A stretch of DNA of 5,113 bases from Caldilineales bacterium (GTDB taxonomy: Bacteria > Chloroflexota > Anaerolineae > JAAEKA01), in contig JAJTXO010000346.1 in NCBI GenBank assembly GCA_021463315.1, forward strand, positions 1 through 5,113. Direction: 5' to 3'. The translations under genes and the position numbers were made by a program. The notes beneath the pieces were generated by a model. The model saw only the letters and a program-made list of their open reading frames with translations, was not told the origin of the DNA and searched no databases. Within the stretch, counting starts at the first letter, position 1, and the number at the start of each line of letters is the position of its first letter. Positions 1 to 5,113 of this stretch are shown here, piece after piece.

Positions 1-1064
1 GTCAGCGACTCGATGTAGCTTTTGAGCAGCTCGAAGATCTTGTGCGGATCCTGGTTGCCCACCAGCCGGCAGCTCAGCTTGCAGCCCGCCTTGGCCGGCA
101 CGATGGTCTTGGGACCAGGGCCGGACCAGCCGCTCCACAGGCCGTTGACATCCAGCGTGGGCCGGGCGGCGATGCGCTCGCGGATGTTGAAGGCCGCGTC
201 GCCCCAGACGGCCGGCACGCCGGTCGAGGCCATGTACTGCGCCTCGGTCAGGTCGGTCTTGGCGATCATCTCCCGCTCGGCCGGGGTCAGCGGGACCACG
301 TCGTCGTAGAAGCCGGGCACCGCGATGCTGTTGTCCGCGTTGAACATCCTGGCCAGGATCTGCGCCAGCGCCTGGGCCGGGTTGTGGACGGCGCCGCCCC
401 ACAGGCCGCTGTGCAGGTCCTCGCGCGGGCCCTGCACGTGGATCTCGATGTAGGTCATGCCGCGCAGGCTGTGCAGGATGGCCGGCTCCTCGATGCTGCG
501 CATGGAGGTGTCGCTGATCACCGCCACATCGCCGCGCAGCAGCTCCAGATGCTCCACGATGAAGGGCTTCAGGTTGGGCGACGACACCTCTTCCTCCCCC
601 TCGATCAGGAACTTGAGGTTGACCGGAGCCGCGCCGCTGCTTTTCAGGTAGGCCTCCAGCGCCTTGACGTGGACAAAGAGCTGGCCCTTGTCGTCGGTGG
701 CCCCGCGGGCGTAGATCTTGCCGTCCTTGACCACCGGCTCGAAGGGGTCGCTGTCCCAGCCGTCGGCCAGCTCAGCCGGCACCACGTCGTAGTGGCCGTA
801 GACCAGCACCGTGGGCTTGTCTGGCCCCGCGCCCAGCCATTCGCCGTAGACCACCGGGTGGCCGGCCGTCTCCATGATCTCGACCCGGTCCAGCCCCAGG
901 CCGGCCATGTGTTCGGCCAGCCATTCGGCCATGCGCCGCACGTCGCCCGCGTGAGCGGGGTCGCCGCTCAGGCTGGAGATGCGCAACATGGCTTTCAACT
1001 CTTCCAGAAACTTGTCGCTGTGGGCGCGCGCATAGGCCCGCGCCGCGTCACTGGCAGCAGTCAT
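1..1064 (-). CDS. M20 family metallodipeptidase (ArgE/DapE/ACY1/CNDP-like), 3' end cut by window edge
   Basis: This is a zinc-type aminoacylase/carnosinase-fold peptidase, predicted to hydrolyse dipeptides or N-acylated amino acids in the cytosol. It has no signal peptide. The frame stays open from the ATG at 1064 to the window edge, giving 354 residues. The M20 motifs appear in order: GHYDVVP with metal ligand H91 and D93, ARGATDDKG with bridging D124, EGEEEVSS with general base E158 and ligand E159, and ISDTS with ligand D185. HSGLWGG (H218) follows in the dimerisation domain, then GPKTIVPAK (T320) and CRLV (R333), which match substrate-binding positions of the carnosinase branch. Family members are usually about 450-470 residues, so roughly the last 100, including the final metal-binding His, lie outside the window. 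The start is supported by a strong AGGAGG seven bases upstream. The motif spacing fits the bacterial 'dipeptidase' branch, but exact substrate cannot be read. It follows the small membrane protein gene after 102 bp, with no convincing terminator between them. Confidence 0.95.
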   Translation of the reverse strand, partial: MTAASDAARAYARAHSDKFLEELKAMLRISSLSGDPAHAGDVRRMAEWLAEHMAGLGLDRVEIMETAGHPVVYGEWLGAGPDKPTVLVYGHYDVVPAELADGWDSDPFEPVVKDGKIYARGATDDKGQLFVHVKALEAYLKSSGAAPVNLKFLIEGEEEVSSPNLKPFIVEHLELLRGDVAVISDTSMRSIEEPAILHSLRGMTYIEIHVQGPREDLHSGLWGGAVHNPAQALAQILARMFNADNSIAVPGFYDDVVPLTPAEREMIAKTDLTEAQYMASTGVPAVWGDAAFNIRERIAARPTLDVNGLWSGWSGPGPKTIVPAKAGCKLSCRLVGNQDPHKIFELLKSYIESL

Positions 1065-1071
1065 CAGAAAA

Positions 1072-1077
1072 CCTCCT
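1072..1077 (-). promoter_or_regulatory. Ribosome binding site of the dipeptidase gene
   Basis: The minus strand reads AGGAGG here, inside GAGGAGGT, with 7 bases to the ATG at 1064. It fixes the dipeptidase start and is close to the ideal anti-16S complement. Confidence 0.85.
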
Positions 1078-1166
1078 CGTCAGATAGTAATGTAGAACAG
1101 GAAGCGCCAGATGCCGATTGTTCGACGACCGGCGCCGCGTAGGTCGATGGCTATGTCGCCGACCGG

Positions 1167-1586
1167 TCAGCGGCCGAAGGCTCGCCTGACCTCGGGCCGG
1201 AACAGGTAGACCAGGATCGCTACCGGGATGATCAGGCCGAACAGGCCGCAGCAGAAGGTCCACAGACCGCCGCTGAACATGCCCAGCGCGCCGTTGACCA
1301 CGTTCATACCCACGGCGATGATGGCCAGCAGCCAGGCCCAGGAGCGCAGCTTCCACAGGCCAAAGGCCACGATCAGCTCGACAATGGCGGTGATGATGCC
1401 CAGCGTGCCGCTGACCACGTTGTCGACGCCGCTGGCGGCCATATTCTGCGCGCCAAACAGCGTGCCCACGGTGGCCGCAAGGCCGCCGACGTTGAAGACA
1501 AACAGGCTCCACAGCAGGGAGAGGACCGCCAGTCCGATGTAGACCAGCGCCAGGATGGCGATACCAGTTGGACGTTGTTGTGACAT
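1167..1586 (-). CDS. Small four-helix integral membrane protein, function unknown
   Basis: This 139-residue, very hydrophobic protein has four predicted membrane spans at about residues 7-31, 56-77, 82-104 and 109-128. The N-terminus MSQQRPTGIAILALVYI and the tail YLFRPEVRRAFG resemble a loose group of small uncharacterised bacterial and archaeal membrane proteins that begin RPxGxxIL and end in YLxxPxVRxAF. I know no proven function for them. The second and third spans are joined by LWKLRSWAW, probably a short positively charged turn. Two adjacent cysteines (C112, C113) sit in the last hairpin. The ATG at 1586 has AAGGAGT five bases upstream. It begins 31 bp after the stop of the holin/phosphodiesterase gene, so the two are probably one operon. 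An overlapping shifted frame (1512-1048) is Arg/His-rich and not coding. Confidence 0.85.
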   Translation of the reverse strand: MSQQRPTGIAILALVYIGLAVLSLLWSLFVFNVGGLAATVGTLFGAQNMAASGVDNVVSGTLGIITAIVELIVAFGLWKLRSWAWLLAIIAVGMNVVNGALGMFSGGLWTFCCGLFGLIIPVAILVYLFRPEVRRAFGR

Positions 1587-1591
1587 AGTGA

Positions 1592-1596
1592 CTCCT
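1592..1596 (-). promoter_or_regulatory. Ribosome binding site of the small membrane protein gene
   Basis: The minus strand reads AGGAG (within AAGGAGT) with 5 bases to the ATG at 1586. It lies within the 31-bp gap after the upstream gene, which favours translation from a shared transcript. Confidence 0.75.
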
Positions 1597-1617
1597 TGAT
1601 AGTGAAATGAAGAACGG

Positions 1618-3750
1618 TTAAACGCGTCGCGCGTTGAGCAAATGAAAGAAATCCTCGGAGTTGCGTGTCTCGGGCGCGGGCATGTCGGACGGATGCAGGA
1701 GGAACGCGTCGGTCTGCTCGCCGCCCAGCCCGCCGTGGTTGCCGATCAGCTCCTCGAAGGCCGCCACCGTGCCGTCGGGGTAGAGAGTGCTGTTGACGAT
1801 CAGATCGCCCGAAGAGGGAAACTCGGCCATGCGACGCACCTGCCAGACCCGCACCTCGACGGAGTTCTGGCCGGCCAGGCCAGCCCCGCGCGAGCGCCGG
1901 TTCTCCGGCGGTGTGTGGCCGACGGCAAAGGGCAGCAGCGGATCCTCGCCGGCGACCTCGCCGTTGACCAAATTCCGCCGGCCCTGCTTGCCGATCACCA
2001 CCGGCGCGCCGTCGTCGGCGTAGCCTACCACGAAGCCGACCCCTTCGTGCTGCACCAGCGCCTCCACCACGCCCGGGTAGACGGCCTGGAGCTCGCTGAG
2101 CGTGATCTTGTCGGTCGCAAAGTCAAAATAGACGTGGGCCAGGTTGCCGGTGGCGCAGACGATCACGTCGGCGTCGGCCGCGGCCTGCGCGTCGCCGGCC
2201 TCGGCCGGCTCTTGCTGGCTTTCCTGGCCGGCCAACTCAGCCAGCTCGCCGGCCGCGGCCCGGCCGGCCAGGCCGCCCATGCCCAGCGCCTGGGCGTTTT
2301 GCAGCTCTACGCCCATGGCGGCCACGTTGGACAGGCCGTCGTCGCCGCCGCCGCTCTGCGCCACAGAGGTTCCCTGCGGCATCTGCTGCTGGATGAAGTC
2401 CTTGAGATCGAAGCCGTAGCGCTGCAAGAAGGTGGCGCCGCTGGACTGGCCGTGGTCAGAGAGCAGGATCACCTCGTAGGGCCGCGGCGCCTTGCGCCGG
2501 GCGATATCGCGCAACTGAGCGACCTCGCGATCGTAGCGCCGCAGCACCCGGAAGGCGTCGCGCGTCCAGGGGCCGGAGTGGTGGGCCACCTTGTCATAGC
2601 CGGCGAAGGTGGTGTAGATGGCTGGGCTGCCGCGCATCAGATCCAGCGCCACCAGGCTGTGTGCGGCCTCGCGCAGCAGCACCGTGGTGGCCGCGCGCTT
2701 GAAGGGATAGCCCTTCTTCAGCCGATTGAGCCGCGGCCAGGCGCCCACCCACCACTGCCAGAACGCCTGCACCACATCCAGCGCGGCCTCGCCCAGAACC
2801 AGCGCGATGGTGCGGGTCATGAAATAGGGGTTGAGCATCAACAGCGACACATCCTCGGCCCGCCGCTTGGCCTCGGTGGAGCTGCCGGGGCGCAGCTTGG
2901 ACAGCGTCATCAACGATTTTTCGGCGTCGCCGTCGAACATGTTGTTGATGCTGGAGCCGCCGCGCAGCAGGCCCTCCCCGTTGGACTGACGTTGGTTGAG
3001 CAGCGCGGTGTCGCTGTGCGAGACGTAGAGCTTCTGTTCCCGCTTGTCGAACCAGCGAAAGGCGGGCATGTCGTAGTTGTTGCCGAAGAGGATTCCCGCC
3101 TGGCAAGCGGAGGTCTGGGCTGGCAGTCCGCAGTCGATGCGAGTCAACTGGTAGCCCTCCCCTTCGACCATCTGACGCAGGGTGGGCATATAGCCCAGGG
3201 CCAACGCCTGCTGCAGGTGGCGACAACTGACGCCGTCGATCTCCAGAATCAGCAGGCCGCGTTCCTGGTTGGACGCGGCCGCGAAGGGGCTTTGCTGGGC
3301 CAGCCGCAGAATGCGCTGCTCGTAGAAAGAGTCGGCGTCATCCAGAGTCAGCAGGCCGGTCAGCACGGTATTGATGGCCGCCAGGACGATGCTGCCGACG
3401 ATGGCCGGCAGGATCCCCTCCATGCGAAAGCCTGGCAACAGGGCCGCGGTGATCAGCAGGGCCAGACCGTTGACAAAGAAGCCGATGATCAGGGTGGCGA
3501 TCAGCCCGAAGGGTCGCGCCACCCGCAGGATGATGGGCCGGATGAGGAAGTTGACCAGGCCCAGCGTCAGGGCGGCGGCCAGGACTGCCAGCCAAACCGG
3601 CCGCCCTGGCTGCGCGATGAAGGCCATGCCTGGCAGCAGGGCCGCGGTGACGACCAAGGAAACGGCGTCCACGAACCAGACCAGCAGGAAGCGCCCCGCC
3701 ATGCGCACTGGTTTCGAAAGTCGATTCGCCAGGTTCGTCAGATTCGCCAT
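1618..3750 (-). CDS. Phage-holin-4-like membrane domain fused to an alkaline-phosphatase-superfamily phosphodiesterase
   Basis: This 710-residue protein has two domains. Residues about 15-137 hold four hydrophobic segments (roughly 21-45, 52-70, 83-106, 113-134) with the duplicated pattern DAVSLVVTAALLPG / FVNGLALLITAALLPG and FLIRPII. This is typical of the phage_holin_4_2 family (Pfam PF04020), which despite its name is mostly found in ordinary bacterial membrane proteins. Residues about 165-690 resemble type I phosphodiesterase/nucleotide pyrophosphatases (PF01663). Probable metal ligands and nucleophile are D172 (LEIDG), T213 (AQTSACQAG), D386 and H390 (YDKVAHHSG), D432 and H433 (SDHG), and H672 (GNHGGLGGEQT). 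All key positions are present, so the enzyme is likely active on a phosphodiester, possibly of lipid head-group or nucleotide type; the substrate is unknown. An Ala/Glu/Gln-rich stretch (about 463-527) interrupts the catalytic domain. I chose the ATG at 3750, which has GGAGG eight bases upstream. The frame stays open to 3933, but those 61 extra residues would be translated repeat DNA. Probable operon with the gene at 1586. Confidence 0.9.
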   Translation of the reverse strand: MANLTNLANRLSKPVRMAGRFLLVWFVDAVSLVVTAALLPGMAFIAQPGRPVWLAVLAAALTLGLVNFLIRPIILRVARPFGLIATLIIGFFVNGLALLITAALLPGFRMEGILPAIVGSIVLAAINTVLTGLLTLDDADSFYEQRILRLAQQSPFAAASNQERGLLILEIDGVSCRHLQQALALGYMPTLRQMVEGEGYQLTRIDCGLPAQTSACQAGILFGNNYDMPAFRWFDKREQKLYVSHSDTALLNQRQSNGEGLLRGGSSINNMFDGDAEKSLMTLSKLRPGSSTEAKRRAEDVSLLMLNPYFMTRTIALVLGEAALDVVQAFWQWWVGAWPRLNRLKKGYPFKRAATTVLLREAAHSLVALDLMRGSPAIYTTFAGYDKVAHHSGPWTRDAFRVLRRYDREVAQLRDIARRKAPRPYEVILLSDHGQSSGATFLQRYGFDLKDFIQQQMPQGTSVAQSGGGDDGLSNVAAMGVELQNAQALGMGGLAGRAAAGELAELAGQESQQEPAEAGDAQAAADADVIVCATGNLAHVYFDFATDKITLSELQAVYPGVVEALVQHEGVGFVVGYADDGAPVVIGKQGRRNLVNGEVAGEDPLLPFAVGHTPPENRRSRGAGLAGQNSVEVRVWQVRRMAEFPSSGDLIVNSTLYPDGTVAAFEELIGNHGGLGGEQTDAFLLHPSDMPAPETRNSEDFFHLLNARRV

Positions 3751-3758
3751 TGCCAGAA

Positions 3759-3763
3759 CCTCC
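3759..3763 (-). promoter_or_regulatory. Ribosome binding site that decides the start of the holin/phosphodiesterase gene
   Basis: The minus strand reads GGAGG (within CGGAGGTT) with 8 bases to the ATG at 3750. The longer alternative start at 3933 would translate the repeat region, so this site argues for the shorter 710-residue product beginning MANLTNLANR. Confidence 0.8.
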
Positions 3764-3771
3764 GAACAGAT

Positions 3772-3790
3772 GTTACGAGTAATGCGTAAC
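3772..3790. other. Short inverted repeat in the leader of the holin/phosphodiesterase gene
   Basis: GTTACG (3772-3777) and CGTAAC (3785-3790) are perfect inverted copies around a 7-base loop. They could form a 6-bp hairpin in the leader RNA, just upstream of the ribosome site. The arms are the same heptamer core seen throughout the neighbouring repeat, so this may simply be the edge of the repeat element and not a regulator. Confidence 0.45.
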
Positions 3791-3898
3791 ACGTAACACG
3801 TAACCCGGAAAGGAGTCCTTCGGCTCTCGTTCCGAATGAAATGCGTAACACGTAACCCGTAACCCGGAAAGGAGTCCTTCGGCTCTCGTTCCGAATGA
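3781..3898. repeat. 59-bp tandem direct duplication, two copies
   Basis: Copies at 3781-3839 and 3840-3898 abut exactly and differ at one base (A at 3798, C at 3857). Each copy begins with three CGTAACM heptamers and continues through CCGGAAAGGAGTCC to CTCTCGTTCCGAATGA. Inside each copy CGGAA (3806-3810; 3865-3869) and TTCCG (3830-3834; 3889-3893) are inverted, and AAGGA-G-TCCTT forms a dyad (3810-3820; 3869-3879). Near-identity suggests recent duplication or conversion. The period is not a multiple of three, and no gene need cover it. Confidence 0.9.
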
Positions 3899-3965
3899 CT
3901 CATCACAGCCAACTCGCCACCCAGAGACATCACCCGCGATTCCGGGTTACGGGTTACGGGTTACG
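3844..3965. repeat. Long inverted repeat formed by heptamer arrays around a 72-bp spacer
   Basis: The left arm 3844-3868 and the right arm 3941-3965 are reverse complements at 24 of 25 positions, the exception being A3850. The spacer 3869-3940 holds the unique half of the second 59-bp copy plus about 42 bp of non-repeat sequence. The whole resembles a composite palindromic intergenic element (REP/BIME- or MITE-like in form). I see no target-site duplication or transposase that would prove mobility. A cruciform or a long RNA stem is possible. Confidence 0.7.
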
Positions 3966-3978
3966 GGTTACGAGTTAC
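3944..3978 (+). repeat. GGGTTAC heptamer array with G-quadruplex potential
   Basis: Five heptamer units run head to tail: four perfect GGGTTAC (3944-3971) and a final GAGTTAC (3972-3978). The four GGG tracts at 3944, 3951, 3958 and 3965 are each separated by TTAC, which meets the G3-N4 pattern for an intramolecular G-quadruplex on the plus strand. That strand is the template for the flanking minus-strand genes. The array lies about 40 bp past the transporter stop codon and about 190 bp before the start of the next gene. It might slow or end transcription, but that is inference. Confidence 0.85.
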
Positions 3979-4014
3979 GGTCCGACCAATGCGCAACATA
4001 GCCTACTAAGCAGA

Positions 4015-4029
4015 GGATCGCTACGATCC
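4015..4029 (-). other. Hairpin centred on the transporter stop codon
   Basis: GGATCG (4015-4020) and CGATCC (4024-4029) are perfect inverted 6-mers, and the three-base loop is the TAG stop of the MFS gene. There is no following T-run on the minus strand, so it does not meet the usual form of an intrinsic terminator. It could act as a weak terminator or 3'-end stabiliser, or be chance. Confidence 0.4.
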
Positions 4030-5113
4030 GGGGTCGATGTCGCGTGGCCAGTTGGCGTACAGCTCCTCTGGCTCCAGCTCGCCCGGCACATAGCCGGGCA
4101 GCCGCAGCGAAGGAATGATCGACAGCAGCGAGATGGCGGCCAGGATCAGGAAGGTGGCCTTCAGCGCGCGCAGGCGGGCGATCTCGTTGATCGCCGCCGC
4201 CTCGGCCGCCTCGGCTGGAGTGACCGATGTTTGACTCAACACTTCGTCCAACTGCTCGTTGCTGACGAAGTCGATCCTGTCGAAGTTGATCTCGCTGCGC
4301 AGCGTCTGCGGCAGGTTGGACTGGTTGAAGGCGCTGATGATGAACAGGCTGAGCAGGCCCACCGCCACCACGCTGGAGAAGGCCGCGCCCAGCGCCGACG
4401 AGACGTTGTTCACCACCCCGCGCAGCGCGCCCACGTCGCCGGCCAGCTCCTTGGGCGAGGCCGAGACCAGCACGTTGAACAGCAGCGTCAACATCGTCCC
4501 CTCGCCCAGGCCGACGATGAGCAGGCCCAGGATCACCACCGGTGTGGACCACTGGTTGCCGACCGTGAAAGCCAATAGAATCGAGCCGACCGTCACCAAA
4601 CTGAAGGAGATCACGCCCAGGCGGCGGGGGGCCAGCCGGCTGTAGAGCCGCACCGAGAGCATAGCCGCGACCGCCACGGCCAGCGCGTAGGGCACAATGG
4701 CCACCGAGGTGAACAGAGGGGTGCCGCCCTGGACAATCTGGATGTAGAGGGGGATCAGAAAGGCGACCACCGAACCCAGCGCGCCAGCCACCAAAAAGGC
4801 GATCACCGCGGCGCGCTCTTCGGGCGAGTCGGTCACCTCCGGCGCCAGCAGCGGGGTCTTCTGATCCGCCACCCGTCGCTCCGACCAGACGAAGAAGGCC
4901 TGGCCGAACACGACGCCCAGCGCGATCAAAAAAGGCGCCGGTGACAGCCCCAGGAGCGAAATGGGCGCGGCCTCTTTGGCCGCCACGATGCCCCAGGTGA
5001 CCAGGTTGTTGAAACCGAAGAGGATGCAAACGATGGCCAGCGCCGACAGCACCACACCCACCAAGTCGATGCGGGTGCCTGGCTCGCGGGGGATCGGCTT
5101 GAAGCGGAAGCTG
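4021..5113 (-). CDS. MFS transporter, DHA2 (EmrB/QacA-like) drug-exporter type, 5' end cut by window edge
   Basis: A continuous frame enters from the right edge and ends at the TAG at 4021, giving 363 visible residues. It is the C-terminal half of a proton-coupled exporter in the cytoplasmic membrane. Counting from the first whole codon (5112-5110), hydrophobic spans lie at about 17-38, 52-76, 101-127, 132-155, 165-185, 190-216, 238-262 and 319-336. These eight match helices 7-14 of a 14-helix protein. The hydrophilic lead-in FKPIPREPGTRIDLVG is typical of the central loop before helix 7 in DHA2 proteins. GALRGVVNNVSSALGAAFSS (228-247) matches the conserved motif at helix 13. An unusually long polar loop of about 56 residues (263-318) precedes the last helix. 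A TTG at 5064 could serve as a start, but the frame is open upstream and the helix count argues that the true start is outside the window. Substrate is unknown. Confidence 0.9.
   Translation of the reverse strand, partial: SFRFKPIPREPGTRIDLVGVVLSALAIVCILFGFNNLVTWGIVAAKEAAPISLLGLSPAPFLIALGVVFGQAFFVWSERRVADQKTPLLAPEVTDSPEERAAVIAFLVAGALGSVVAFLIPLYIQIVQGGTPLFTSVAIVPYALAVAVAAMLSVRLYSRLAPRRLGVISFSLVTVGSILLAFTVGNQWSTPVVILGLLIVGLGEGTMLTLLFNVLVSASPKELAGDVGALRGVVNNVSSALGAAFSSVVAVGLLSLFIISAFNQSNLPQTLRSEINFDRIDFVSNEQLDEVLSQTSVTPAEAAEAAAINEIARLRALKATFLILAAISLLSIIPSLRLPGYVPGELEPEELYANWPRDIDPGS

Noticed and set aside
1084..1089. A TACTAT -10-like box (minus strand) ahead of the dipeptidase gene.
   Set aside because: It would place the transcript start at or inside the ribosome site, and no fitting -35 box is seen at the right distance.
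42..1142. A 366-codon plus-strand frame over the dipeptidase gene.
   Set aside because: The opposite strand encodes a full set of M20 motifs. This frame has shadow-like composition (HVLRLGQVGLGDH and similar) and no domain.
1126..1146. CGACC/GGTCG inverted repeat as a terminator between the small membrane protein and dipeptidase genes.
   Set aside because: The stem is only 5 bp with an 11-base loop and no T-run follows. Such matches are common in GC-rich DNA.
1618..3750. A prophage lysis gene, because of the holin-like domain.
   Set aside because: The PF04020-type domain is common in non-phage bacterial proteins. There is no endolysin or other phage gene, and the fused phosphodiesterase does not fit a lysis role.
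1642..3789. A 715-codon open frame on the plus strand, antisense to the holin/phosphodiesterase gene.
   Set aside because: Its product is rich in His, Gln, Gly, Arg and Ala with no recognisable domain. It mirrors the codon bias of a GC-rich gene on the other strand, which carries clear catalytic motifs and a ribosome site.
3781..3980. CRISPR array.
   Set aside because: The 59-bp copies abut with no unique spacers, and the heptamers are too short and contiguous. No cas genes are nearby.
3895..4578. A plus-strand frame of 227 codons beginning in the repeat region.
   Set aside because: Its first part is translated heptamer repeat and the rest is the antisense of the transporter gene.
3968..5029. 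A 353-codon minus-strand frame overlapping the MFS gene in another phase.
   Set aside because: It is Arg/Gly-rich without hydrophobic spans, while the overlapping frame shows eight membrane helices and DHA2 motifs.

Overview
The window is GC-rich bacterial DNA. All four recognisable genes lie on the minus strand, so transcription runs from the high coordinates to the low ones. Coding density, strong GGAGG-type ribosome sites and family resemblance all indicate bacteria. The best guess for lineage is a Chloroflexota-type (Anaerolineae/Caldilineae-like) genome. That rests on general recollection that such genomes carry intergenic arrays of GTAACNC/GGGTTAC-type heptamers, which read as peptides such as YGLRVT or YVLRIT. 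It is inference and not proven here.

Layout in transcription order: (1) 5113-4021, the C-terminal half of a 14-helix MFS exporter of the DHA2 (EmrB/QacA) type, cut by the right edge. (2) 4020-3751, a 270-bp gap filled largely by a composite repeat: an array of GGGTTAC heptamers, a spacer, and a 59-bp tandem duplication ending in inverted copies of the same heptamers. (3) 3750-1618, a 710-residue two-domain protein with an N-terminal phage-holin-4-like membrane domain joined to an alkaline-phosphatase-superfamily phosphodiesterase domain. (4) 1586-1167, a 139-residue four-helix membrane protein of unknown function, only 31 bp after the previous gene. (5) 1064-1, an M20-family metallodipeptidase, cut by the left edge before its C-terminal metal-binding histidine.

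The holin/phosphodiesterase gene and the small membrane protein are probably cotranscribed (31-bp gap, good internal ribosome site). The dipeptidase follows after 102 bp and could be part of the same transcript. The repeat-filled gap separates the transporter from the rest and probably marks a transcription-unit boundary. No pathway obviously links the four products. Three are membrane proteins, and the fourth is a cytosolic-type peptidase.

The most interesting items are the composite repeat with a four-tract G-quadruplex-forming array at 3941-3980, and the holin-phosphodiesterase fusion. I see no CRISPR array, RNA gene, integrase, transposase or clear defence system.
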